Positions 15,686 through 24,304 of a DNA stretch of 26,664 nucleotides are shown here, piece by piece (position 1 is the stretch's first letter; each line of letters starts with the position of its first letter). The notes under the pieces were generated by a model, which was given only the letters and a program-made list of their open reading frames with translations, was not told the origin of the DNA and did no database searches. The stretch is from a virus. The position numbers were made by a program, and so were the translations under genes. The stretch is taken from IMG/VR virus record IMGVR_UViG_3300008050_000259, positions 1 through 26,664 of that record. One strand, given 5' to 3'.

Positions 15686-17089
15686 ATGGGAAATATACTA
15701 GACAGAGAATCATCAATCTCAAGATTCTTACAAATCCGCGTCCCTAGTGTGAATAGTGATGGGACAGTATCAAGTGGTTACACAACAGAATCAGAAAGTG
15801 CCGTGTCAAGAATGGATACTACTGATAAGGATATTATTGATAATCTTACCAAGGCCACTATCACCAAAAATTATCTCTACAATCAAAATTATGATGTCTT
15901 TGATTTCTTGAATAATAGTAAGGAAGGTATAGAGATAAAAGAAGATTTACCAGCATCTGATAAGACCTTATACAATAAAGCATTTGCTGTTTTTGATAAA
16001 GACAAAATGTCAATGTTGTTTGATTATTCAGGTGATGCTGAGAGCAAGAGAATCCATCTACATCACCCTAAAGGTTCATATTGGACTATAAATGGAGATG
16101 GTTCTTATATAGAAAAATATGTTGGAGGATTCAAGTCATTTATTTTAAATGATATGTCTCAAATGGTAAGAGGCAAATATAATCTATTATCAAGAAGTGA
16201 TATAAATATTGAGACTAGAAAAAATCTTTCAACAACAGCAATAGAAAGTTTCACAGTATTAGCAGGAAGTGATTATAAACTGATAGGTGGAGGAAGTTTT
16301 GAAGATATCACCGGAACAAAAAATATAGCAAGTAAAGGATTTTATGTTGATTCTAAATCATTAATCACATTGAAATCTGGAGATGTAATTCTTGATGCTA
16401 AAGATGGTGTGCGAATACGAGGTGGGAACATTTCATTTGAAGCAGGACTAATTGATTTTGATATAGGTTCCAATCTTACACAAACAGTAGCAGGATCATT
16501 TGAATTAGGCGGTGGTTCTTTGATATTAGCAGGTTCAGACAATCTAAGTATTTCATCTGGAGGCAATGCCACTTTTACTACTATCGGATATAGCAAAGAA
16601 ATAATCAACAATTCCCCTCCATATACATCACTTGATACATACGGAAAAGAAATAAAGGTTACTCTTGGAGGATATAAAGTTGATGTAAATCTAGGTAATA
16701 TCACAATGAATACACTTGCTGGAAATGTTGATGTCTCCACTATTTTAGGAAATGTTGATGTAGGGACCAAGGCAGGAAATGTTTCAATAAGTACATTGTT
16801 AGGGAATGTTGAAACAACCACATTGCTTGGGAGTGCTAAGATGGGCAATGCTATTGGATCTGTCACAGTAAATCCTATCGGTCTAGGAAATATAAAATCA
16901 GCAACAGGTGATTTGAAAGGGTTTCTAATGGACTTGATGTTAAAAATTGATACTTTTATTACCACATTTGATTCCCATAACCATATAGCACCATTAGGAC
17001 CAACATCACCACCAGTATTACCAGCGATAGCAGATCATCTAGCATTTAATATTGAAATGAAAGCAAAATTATTGCTTTTATTAGGATAA
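15686..17089 (+). CDS. Beta-helical central spike protein (gp5 C-terminal/gpV-like)
   Basis: This encodes 467 aa. After a polar ~100-residue linker comes HLHHPKGSYWTINGDGSY and then short strands alternating with Gly/Asp/Asn turns (GDVILDAKDGVRIRGGNISF; later GNVDVSTILGNVDVGTKAGN), typical of a trimeric beta-helix. Near the end, H431-N432-H433 is followed by PLGPTSPP. An HxH motif binds iron at the tip of the P2 gpV and phi92 spikes, and HxH plus a Gly/Pro tail is common in this family. The last ~30 residues are again helical. The protein should form the membrane-piercing needle under the hub. It starts directly after the TAG of the OB-fold gene with only a weak AAAG upstream, so coupled translation or readthrough is possible. 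Confidence 0.7.
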   Translation: MGNILDRESSISRFLQIRVPSVNSDGTVSSGYTTESESAVSRMDTTDKDIIDNLTKATITKNYLYNQNYDVFDFLNNSKEGIEIKEDLPASDKTLYNKAFAVFDKDKMSMLFDYSGDAESKRIHLHHPKGSYWTINGDGSYIEKYVGGFKSFILNDMSQMVRGKYNLLSRSDINIETRKNLSTTAIESFTVLAGSDYKLIGGGSFEDITGTKNIASKGFYVDSKSLITLKSGDVILDAKDGVRIRGGNISFEAGLIDFDIGSNLTQTVAGSFELGGGSLILAGSDNLSISSGGNATFTTIGYSKEIINNSPPYTSLDTYGKEIKVTLGGYKVDVNLGNITMNTLAGNVDVSTILGNVDVGTKAGNVSISTLLGNVETTTLLGSAKMGNAIGSVTVNPIGLGNIKSATGDLKGFLMDLMLKIDTFITTFDSHNHIAPLGPTSPPVLPAIADHLAFNIEMKAKLLLLLG

Positions 17090-17092
17090 TCT

Positions 17093-17731
17093 ATGCCACT
17101 AGGACCATCGTTCATGCCTGACGTTCAAAAGGCATTTGAAGATTGCTGGACTGATATAACAACTCCAATAAAGAAACCACGAGCCATAAAATTAGCACAG
17201 GCATTATCAAAAGCATTTTTAGATTCAACCACAGCAATAACAGCACCATTAGTGATTACTGGTATGACTCCTCCACCCCCACCTCCAACACCTTTACCAT
17301 ATTTTGGTGCTGAAGTAGCAAAATTAAAATTCCCAATGGACACTTTTCCATTAATGAATAATTTTGATACTGGATGGGGCAATACTATGATGGCACCACA
17401 AACAGCAAAATCAGATAGTGATTTTTTCGCTAAAGGATTTATTGGTTTGTTACAATCAGGTACAGCAACAATTTCATTACATACTGGTGTATTGGCATTA
17501 ACTGTTCCACCTGCTTCGGTATTAGCAGCAACATTAATGCCAATGTTTTTAAGTGTTTATTCAACGCCAGGATTTGTTGGTGCTCAGAAGGCAAAATCTA
17601 TTCAACTTGCTTCAAGTATAACTCCATTATGTGCCGCTGTTATACCAACAATAACAGTGACAGGACCAGTAACGATGAACCCGATCAAACAACCACTGAT
17701 AGGTGGGATAGCAATAGGAAATTGTATATGA
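17093..17731 (+). CDS. Conserved-looking virion or tail-tip protein of unknown function
   Basis: This encodes 212 aa behind TAGGATAA. I do not recognise it. Residues 1-50 are helical (FMPDVQKAFEDCW), followed by a Pro run (TPPPPPPTPLP) near 60. The second half is rich in Ala, Thr, Met and Pro, with hydrophobic helices around residues 120-165 (PPASVLAATLMPMFLSVY) and a Gly/Ile-rich end. It stands directly after the spike gene, where T4-like and P2-like phages often carry a tip or PAAR protein. No PAAR repeat (Pro-Ala-Ala-Arg, His/Cys ligands) is seen. A role in spike tip or hub assembly is inference from position only. Its stop overlaps the next start as ATGA. Confidence 0.7.
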   Translation: MPLGPSFMPDVQKAFEDCWTDITTPIKKPRAIKLAQALSKAFLDSTTAITAPLVITGMTPPPPPPTPLPYFGAEVAKLKFPMDTFPLMNNFDTGWGNTMMAPQTAKSDSDFFAKGFIGLLQSGTATISLHTGVLALTVPPASVLAATLMPMFLSVYSTPGFVGAQKAKSIQLASSITPLCAAVIPTITVTGPVTMNPIKQPLIGGIAIGNCI

Positions 17732-20700
17732 GTGAATTAACAGACAAACTTTCAGAACTGGAGGCATCACTAGAATCCAGTCAATCTAATTTACGAAGCA
17801 CCACAGAAATATTCATCAAAAAATGTATATTAATGGATGAGTATTTTGCTACCAAAGAAACATTCACTACCCAATATGAACAAGACCTTTATCATAGTCT
17901 TGGTATGATAAGGAATTTTTTAAGAGGGAAAAACGAAAACGAAGCATTGAAGTTCCATTTCCAAGATGCTGACACATATAGTAATGGAATATCTTTCACA
18001 AAACCAACACTAACTTCATTTGCTTATGAAGCAAAGGATTTGAATGGAGATGAAATAACCATTGATAATGGTGGTGGTACTTGGGACAAAGATAATTTTT
18101 ATTTAGTTAAAAATATATCAACTGATAAATTAGTGAATATTTCTGATGATTATACAGCATATTCAACACCAAATTTAATAGAGGGTATCAAGGAAAATAT
18201 CTTCACTGATCTGCCCACTGCCAGTGATACAATAACATACACATTATCAGCAACACCAGAATATCAAGCATTAGGTTCACCTACCATTTCAATATTAGTT
18301 GATGGCACTCAAGTTGGGTATGTAGATAAATTAGGAGCATTTTTTGAAACATTCAACACTGAAGGTTATACAGTCGATACAATTAACTCAACATTTGCTT
18401 TTGGTAATAATGAACTCAATCTTATATTCACCACCAAAGGTTCTACAGAAAAACCAATAACAGTCAGTTATACAAAAAAGAACACTGATGTTGATGTATC
18501 AGATGAATCATGTGACGGATTTGATAGATTAAGTGCTACATTTGTTCATACATTAGCAAATACACCAATTTATAATACAATCATTATTTATTTTGATGGA
18601 GAACAAATTGGTATTCTTGATGAACGTGGAGATATAGTTGGAACTGAAATAGACAACGCAACTTCATCATATAATAGAGAAACTAACACTCTCAGACTAT
18701 CAATATTTGGAGTCACCAAAGATTGTGATGGTGCCGTTACATTAGATTATACAATAAGAGATGAAACAACTCAGGTTGATCCTATTTATACTGATAATGA
18801 TGCTTCTTTCACAAAAACAACCAATCTGAGTATAGGTTCAGAGACTGATAATGATATTGTAACAACAGGTGTTGAATTATACATTGATAATAAATTAATA
18901 TCAACTTCATCTTCAGGTTCTTGGAGTGCTTCATATGATATAGACGGTGATGATTTTAGTGACAATAATGGAACTATAACAGGAACCATTAATGCTGTTG
19001 GGGCAGTAAGTTTGACTTTCAGTGGTTCACCAGCGTATCTTAGAAGTGCTGAAGACGATCAATGGGTAGCAAGTACAAATTATTCCATCAATCAAAAGAT
19101 TTATGAAAATAATTATTATTTTGAAGTAACTGTTGATGCTGGTTCTTCAGATACTTCTGAACCTGATTGGGATAGCATATTACCAGGAGATACTATTGTT
19201 GACGGTGGAATTACCTGGACTAAACTCAATGATGAGAATATCATCAGTGTAAAATATAATTATGTTGACGGTCAAGATACTTGGGATTCTTCATACGAAC
19301 AAGTTGATATTACTTCAGTTACTCCTTCTGGTTCTGACGAATTAGCAAAAAATGTAATAGAATTTGATGCTATTACCATTCTTCCAGTTATTGGAGAGAA
19401 TTTTCCACTTGTGAGTAGGACTACTTTTGAACGTGTTGCTGATTTGAATGTTATAACTGAAGGATTAGAATATAATAATGATTGGGTACCATTTCTTGTA
19501 AGAAGAGATGGGAATATTTCAAGCAATGTTATTACTACATCAACACTACCATATGATGCTGATAGTCTTATTGGTTTTGAAGTCATACAATACGAATCAG
19601 ATGGAATTACCGTTCACTCAACTCAGGAAATATCTGATAATACAACCACTACGATAACGGTTGATTCAGGACTAACAGATGGAACAAGTCAAAAATTTGA
19701 AATAGTCGCTCAACCTGAAAAGGCACTCATCGCAGGAAACGACACTATCAAAACATTAATGGCGTATCTCAATCCAGACAATGGAGATAAGACTGATAGT
19801 TGGGATGGATGGGCAGAAAGTACAACATATTCAATAGGCGATAGGATTCTTGAAAATGGTTATATCTGGACTTGTGTAACAGGCGATACTACTGGACTGA
19901 TAGGCACAAAACCAGACTTCACAATAGAAAAACCATTTGGAGAGTATCTTCCAGGTGATGCTTCATTTGCTGCGATAACTATCAGTGATACTGGAAATTT
20001 AAAATGGGTAAAATCTGATATCGCATACGCAAATGATAGTCTTATCGAATCAGCACAAGGTAATACATCATTATCAACATCAACAGAAAAAATTGTTGAT
20101 GGAGATTTTTCTGGAACTGCTATCGGATCAGGATGGGATGCTAATAGTGGTTCTATAACTATTTCCAATGGTGTTTGTACTATTGGACTAGCAGGGTATA
20201 TCGGTCAGAGTTTTACTACCAAGAGAAATCAAAGATATCTGTTTTCATTTACTTGTGTTGATGTTGATACCGATGGATATGTTCAGGTTGGAAATAGTGC
20301 TGGAGGGAATGAATGTTTTGATATACTCGCATTAACTGGATCCACCAGATATACCATAGATTTTATTTCATCAGCAGAAACAACACACATCAAGATTGGT
20401 TGTGATACCGGAACAGATATTGATATCTCAAACGTCAGTATTCAAATATGGGAGAGTTTAAATGATAGCCCATTCTTCCCCTCCACTGAAGGGACATATA
20501 CAGATGATGCTCTTTATAAATCCAGTTATCACACAAATGATTCTTTGGATAGTACACAAGAGCAATGGTCTGTGAATACAGATGATAGATGGAATTATGA
20601 TATTCAACCTGAAATTGGAACGGATACTTATAGTGGTTCTAAATCAGATTTTTATGATGCTCTGAGAGTAATTGCTTTTGGTTCTATTGACAACCAAAAC

Positions 20701-21174
20701 AAAAATACAGTAGCATTTTCAATGGCAGGTCTGAAAACTCTTCAAAATAGTTTGAGTGCCGAAACAAAAGCAGATATTTCACAATCTGCTTTTTGGACTG
20801 CGTTTGATGATTATTATAATGATTTAGAAACATCGTCACCGTTTGATACATGGACTGCTGGAGATGCTGAAAATTTCTTAGATGATGTTGCGGTATTTGA
20901 TGATAGTAATAATCCAACCCCTAATGTTTATAATGAATCAAAAGGTATGTTTGCTACCATTTCCGGTGATAATGGATTGGGAGATATAAATACTTCAGAT
21001 GACTTCGGCAAAACAATTCACAAAGTGTACAATCAATGTAATTCTCTTGAAGATAAAGGTATTCAATTACTTTCTGAGTTATATAATTCATACAATGCTA
21101 TTATAAGTACACAAGAGAACATAACAACGAACCGAAAGAAATGGAGGACAATTGACACAGCAATCAACGGATGA
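17728..21174 (+). CDS. Large modular virion protein, candidate adhesin
   Basis: This encodes 1148 aa. The ATG at 17728 is chosen because AGGAA lies seven bases upstream and it overlaps the previous stop as ATGA; the longer open frame upstream lies inside the previous gene. Residues 1-80 are helical (coiled-coil-like). Residues ~168-434 hold three diverged copies of a beta domain (I.V/YFDG.Q.G..D..G.). Two Trp-rich modules like those at 1705-2865 lie near 445-500 and 690-760. Residues ~789-910 (DGDFSG....GW, Q.....RYLFSF, ISNVSIQIWE) have the plan of a CBM4/9 jelly roll. The C-terminus is helical and acidic. Several sugar-binding-like modules suggest a receptor-binding or fibre-like role. No trimeric fibre tip, chaperone or enzyme motif is visible, and no T4 homologue is recognised. 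Confidence 0.55.
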   Translation: MSELTDKLSELEASLESSQSNLRSTTEIFIKKCILMDEYFATKETFTTQYEQDLYHSLGMIRNFLRGKNENEALKFHFQDADTYSNGISFTKPTLTSFAYEAKDLNGDEITIDNGGGTWDKDNFYLVKNISTDKLVNISDDYTAYSTPNLIEGIKENIFTDLPTASDTITYTLSATPEYQALGSPTISILVDGTQVGYVDKLGAFFETFNTEGYTVDTINSTFAFGNNELNLIFTTKGSTEKPITVSYTKKNTDVDVSDESCDGFDRLSATFVHTLANTPIYNTIIIYFDGEQIGILDERGDIVGTEIDNATSSYNRETNTLRLSIFGVTKDCDGAVTLDYTIRDETTQVDPIYTDNDASFTKTTNLSIGSETDNDIVTTGVELYIDNKLISTSSSGSWSASYDIDGDDFSDNNGTITGTINAVGAVSLTFSGSPAYLRSAEDDQWVASTNYSINQKIYENNYYFEVTVDAGSSDTSEPDWDSILPGDTIVDGGITWTKLNDENIISVKYNYVDGQDTWDSSYEQVDITSVTPSGSDELAKNVIEFDAITILPVIGENFPLVSRTTFERVADLNVITEGLEYNNDWVPFLVRRDGNISSNVITTSTLPYDADSLIGFEVIQYESDGITVHSTQEISDNTTTTITVDSGLTDGTSQKFEIVAQPEKALIAGNDTIKTLMAYLNPDNGDKTDSWDGWAESTTYSIGDRILENGYIWTCVTGDTTGLIGTKPDFTIEKPFGEYLPGDASFAAITISDTGNLKWVKSDIAYANDSLIESAQGNTSLSTSTEKIVDGDFSGTAIGSGWDANSGSITISNGVCTIGLAGYIGQSFTTKRNQRYLFSFTCVDVDTDGYVQVGNSAGGNECFDILALTGSTRYTIDFISSAETTHIKIGCDTGTDIDISNVSIQIWESLNDSPFFPSTEGTYTDDALYKSSYHTNDSLDSTQEQWSVNTDDRWNYDIQPEIGTDTYSGSKSDFYDALRVIAFGSIDNQNKNTVAFSMAGLKTLQNSLSAETKADISQSAFWTAFDDYYNDLETSSPFDTWTAGDAENFLDDVAVFDDSNNPTPNVYNESKGMFATISGDNGLGDINTSDDFGKTIHKVYNQCNSLEDKGIQLLSELYNSYNAIISTQENITTNRKKWRTIDTAING

Positions 21175-21331
21175 TATACCAGATGAATTAAAACCTTTTA
21201 TAGACAGTCTTGATTTATCAAGACTAAAAAGTAATGTTGAGCAAATACAAAAATTACTTGAACTTATGATTACAAAAGATAATAATAAAATGGAAGATTT
21301 AATCAGACATCAAAATGCTAGGAAAAAATGA
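21152..21331 (+). CDS. Small helical protein with TTG start
   Basis: This encodes 59 aa beginning MTQQSTDDIPDELKPF. The TTG start is supported by GGAGG four bases upstream. No ATG or GTG lies between the upstream in-frame TAA (21122) and it, and the only internal ATGs would leave fragments of 21 residues or fewer. It overlaps the previous gene's end by 23 bases and shares ATGA with the next start. The composition is Asp, Glu, Lys, Leu and Ile: a single long helix likely, ending in basic RHQNARKK. Its setting between two large structural genes suggests a small tail component or chaperone. I do not recognise it. Confidence 0.7.
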   Translation: MTQQSTDDIPDELKPFIDSLDLSRLKSNVEQIQKLLELMITKDNNKMEDLIRHQNARKK

Positions 21332-23721
21332 GTTGCGAAGATAGAAAAGTACCATCACCATCAAGTATAGAAACTGGTCTTGAAGATTTAGACAGATTAA
21401 AAATTAGTGATCTAGGGAAAGATATTGATGCTCTCCAGAAACTCATTAATAGTTCCACAACATTTTCATTAGATGATTTAGATGAAAATTCTGGAGGTAA
21501 ACGGGTAGGAGTATCTGATACTTCAGGGACTGGTACGGGAACTTCAGGGACTGGTACGGGAACTTCAGGGACTGGTACGGGAACTTCAGGGACTGGGACA
21601 TCAACAAGTTCTTCAAGCACGTCAGATTCTACTGATGATGTCAATATAAATGATATAATCAATCTTCTTTCAGTAAATCTTGGGTTTGAAGAATGGTTAT
21701 TGTTGAACAAATTAACAGGCGTTACTGATCCAGATGATATTAAAAAACTCAAAGAAGAATTTATAAAAGCAACAAGAGGAAAAGGCAGTAATTCAATAAC
21801 ACTTTCATCTGGAGTTACTTATACTGGAGATGATGGAGAGACAACCACAACATCAAGTACAATAGGTTTAATCACTGGAGATGATGATTCTACTGGCACA
21901 ACATCAACTGATACTAATAATGACGATGTTGTTGATGATGAAGATACCTATGATACTGCTACAGAATCAAAGTATAAAAATAAAACTCTCCCAGTAGAAG
22001 TTCAGAATAAAATGAACGGTATGTGGAAACTTGTGAAATGGGGAATAGACCTCAATCCAGCAATCAAAAGCAATCTTGAAACATTTGCTAAAGGAGCAGC
22101 AAAAGTTCAATTATTGTTAGCATTGGGTATTATTCTTCTTGAATTGTACAAATTTCTAATAGTCTCGTTTGCTGATCCTTTAAAAACTGCTATAATATTT
22201 GTATTAGATCAAGTTATAGATTTCATTAATGGATTGAGAAAAATTGGGGTTTATACTTTTTTCATATATCCAGGAAAATTAAATTCTGTTCCAGAATCTG
22301 AAACCAGTGGATTAGGTTTAGATTTCAATCCTATTGATAATTATTCAGGTGACAGTAAGACTCTTATCTCCTTACGGGAATTAATACCAACAGGTGTAGC
22401 AATTCTTGAAAATCAGATTGATCAACACAAAGAAGAAAAAGCAGCCATTGAAGAAATGATTTCAAAAGGACCAGATGAATATATTAATTATGTTATTCGT
22501 AATGAAGATCAACTGGTAGATAACGCAAAGAAAATCAAGAATCTCTCAGAACTTTCAAAAACAGTTGAAGCAAAAGCAAGAGCGCAACTCAAAATTAAGA
22601 AGATTGATGAAAATATAAAACTGAAAACTAAAGAGTTGGAGAAATTTGATAAGAGTATACCAAAACTATCAGTTAAACAAGCAATTAGTGTTTACCTTAC
22701 CTCATTAAAAAGTAACCATCCTGATGTCCCCCAGTTCAACTCCAATCAAGAGGCTGGAGGTATCGTAATAGTGGCGAGTGCTAAGACAAAAAATATCATT
22801 AATCTAATCACTGCTTTATCAAATCTCACAAGTCTATTTGCTATATTCATGTCAGACCCCAGAGACTTCATGAAGGCATGGAAGACAATGAAAGAAGCAC
22901 TAGATGATATTCAAAATATTGAAGAGGTTAAGAATCCAGATAATAGATCCAAATATGACGATTTATGGGAAAGTGCTAGACTATTTGATTTGTTACCGGA
23001 AATAGAAGCATATCTTTCAGATGATAAAAAAGCAACAAAAACTGTTGGGTTAGATAAATCATTACTTGATCTTGAATTATTATTACGAGGTTTTAAATCA
23101 TCTTTCGAGGATGGATCCCAAAAAGCATTAGACGCAAACATTAAAGTTATAACCCAAAGAGTCAAAAAACTTACAGAAATATCAAAAGCAATAACAGGAG
23201 TAATAAAAGCAATTGAATTAATAAATAACAATAGTAAGGATATTGTTGATATGCGTGGTTTGATTGTCCCTCCACAACCTGGGGGACTTGAGTTGTTACA
23301 GAAAAACTTGAAAGACAAATCATTATTAAACAGACCTGATGAAGAAGAACCATTCTGTATGCTTCTATCATTTGTTGGAGGTGGTCCAGGTATAGCAACT
23401 ATTTACAATTTATTATTTGCTGGGAATGGTAAATCTCCAAAAATGAATGGAGATGTATTCTCAAAAGATTCTGTAAGTGCCATTCGTACATTGGCTGGTT
23501 TAGAGACGGATGGGACTGATAAAAAGACTAGAATGAATAAACATTTTGGTTATGATTCGGATTTAATTGATAAGAAGAAAAGAGAAGCAACAACACAAAT
23601 TACCACTATATTACATATACTATCAGGTAATATGGCTATTGTAGAAAAAGACCCAGAGATGAAAAAATTTGCTACAAATTTATTAAGTAACACTGATACA
23701 GGCAAATCGCTTTATGACTAA
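21328..23721 (+). CDS. Unrecognised 797-aa structural protein with Thr/Ser/Gly linker and hydrophobic segment
   Basis: The ATG sits behind AGGA and overlaps the previous stop. Residues ~65-90 are a low-complexity TSGTGTG linker. Residues 170-215 are Asp/Thr-rich. Residues ~258-303 are strongly hydrophobic (QLLLALGIILLELYKFLIV, then AIIFVLDQVIDFI). Residues ~370-450 are a charged coiled coil. The remainder is helical with a Pro/Gly turn (VPPQPGGL). A hydrophobic segment inside a long helical protein would also suit a tape measure, so it is a second candidate for that role, but the gene at 9818 has better gene order. It lies before the gp14-like neck gene, with 8 bases of overlap. Its role is unknown; virion membership is inferred from context. 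Confidence 0.6.
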   Translation: MSCEDRKVPSPSSIETGLEDLDRLKISDLGKDIDALQKLINSSTTFSLDDLDENSGGKRVGVSDTSGTGTGTSGTGTGTSGTGTGTSGTGTSTSSSSTSDSTDDVNINDIINLLSVNLGFEEWLLLNKLTGVTDPDDIKKLKEEFIKATRGKGSNSITLSSGVTYTGDDGETTTTSSTIGLITGDDDSTGTTSTDTNNDDVVDDEDTYDTATESKYKNKTLPVEVQNKMNGMWKLVKWGIDLNPAIKSNLETFAKGAAKVQLLLALGIILLELYKFLIVSFADPLKTAIIFVLDQVIDFINGLRKIGVYTFFIYPGKLNSVPESETSGLGLDFNPIDNYSGDSKTLISLRELIPTGVAILENQIDQHKEEKAAIEEMISKGPDEYINYVIRNEDQLVDNAKKIKNLSELSKTVEAKARAQLKIKKIDENIKLKTKELEKFDKSIPKLSVKQAISVYLTSLKSNHPDVPQFNSNQEAGGIVIVASAKTKNIINLITALSNLTSLFAIFMSDPRDFMKAWKTMKEALDDIQNIEEVKNPDNRSKYDDLWESARLFDLLPEIEAYLSDDKKATKTVGLDKSLLDLELLLRGFKSSFEDGSQKALDANIKVITQRVKKLTEISKAITGVIKAIELINNNSKDIVDMRGLIVPPQPGGLELLQKNLKDKSLLNRPDEEEPFCMLLSFVGGGPGIATIYNLLFAGNGKSPKMNGDVFSKDSVSAIRTLAGLETDGTDKKTRMNKHFGYDSDLIDKKKREATTQITTILHILSGNMAIVEKDPEMKKFATNLLSNTDTGKSLYD
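21520..21597 (+). repeat. 21-nt tandem repeat encoding TSGTGTG
   Basis: There are three exact copies of a 21-base unit starting ACTTCAGGGACTGGTACGGG (21520-21582) and a partial fourth. The unit encodes a Thr-Ser-Gly linker and is more G-rich than its surroundings. Exact identity suggests recent slippage. Confidence 0.9.
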
Positions 23722-24304
23722 ACCTTTCAGTTTCAACACAGATTATGAAGGTGAAGAATTTGCCACATTCTTAAATATCAGCGATGATGCTATTGCCCTT
23801 CATGGTGAGCAACTTGTATACATTCAACAAACACTCGCACAGTCAGAACCAATCTTTGGAGAATATCTTGGCAAGGTAATCAATGAAGGTGCTGATGTGA
23901 TTCTGTATGTTGAAGAAGCACACACCTTTTCAGATGATATGGCAGGAATGTATAGTAAGTTTGGATTCTCACCTAATCTTGGGGAGGCAACATTCCATGG
24001 TACTATACAATATTTTGATACATTTAATATTGTCCCACATGCTCAAGACCTTATATGGTGGCCAAAGACTAAGAAGATTTATGAAGTTACACACGTCACT
24101 GAGGAGAAAAAACAATATAAATTAACTGCTGAGTTGTATAATTATTCACATGATAAAATTGCTGATGATGTTACAGATACAGAAATAAATAGTCTGACAG
24201 ATATCAACGATGATGAAGTCATTAATTATAACGATGAAATTGAACAAGCAGTTGATGATGATGAAATAATTCCCGACGATGATCTAGGAGATGGTTTATT
24301 CTAA
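23714..24304 (+). CDS. 14: gp14-like neck (head completion) protein
   Basis: This encodes 196 aa against 256 in T4 gp14. Family features are in order: GEQLVYIQQ.LAQSEPIFGE (cf. gp14 [21 protein letters not shown]), then F..MYSKFGFSPNLGEATFHG (cf. FFSNFGMQVQDEVTLSI), then DLIWWPKTKKIYEVTHVTEE (cf. DLIYFPMDNSLFEINWVEP) and YKLTAELYNYSHDKI (cf. KITAGKFIYSGEEI). gp14 joins gp13 under the portal and closes the filled head for tail attachment. The tail is acidic (DDDEIIPDDD). The gene overlaps the previous stop by 8 bases and is followed by a gp15-like gene, keeping the T4 order 14-15; gene 13 is not seen next to it. Confidence 0.8.
   Translation: MTKPFSFNTDYEGEEFATFLNISDDAIALHGEQLVYIQQTLAQSEPIFGEYLGKVINEGADVILYVEEAHTFSDDMAGMYSKFGFSPNLGEATFHGTIQYFDTFNIVPHAQDLIWWPKTKKIYEVTHVTEEKKQYKLTAELYNYSHDKIADDVTDTEINSLTDINDDEVINYNDEIEQAVDDDEIIPDDDLGDGLF

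Noticed and set aside
16342-16965. Minus-strand ORF of 207 aa opposite the spike gene
   Set aside because: It is the mirror of a Gly/Val/Asn repeat-rich coding strand. All convincing genes are on + and the product looks like reversed beta-helix codons.
16976-16984. HNH endonuclease signature (His-Asn-His)
   Set aside because: It is an isolated HxH at the end of a beta-helix spike; the rest of a nuclease fold is absent. A metal-binding spike motif fits better.
15362-17089. Lysozyme domain in the spike, as in T4 gp5
   Set aside because: No catalytic Glu-Asp-Thr lysozyme pattern lies between OB fold and beta-helix; only polar linkers are present.
17629-17727. Extended N-terminus of the 1148-aa protein (earlier ATG in frame)
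   Set aside because: The extension lies inside the 212-aa gene in another frame. The ATG at 17728 has AGGAA at the right distance and the usual ATGA overlap.
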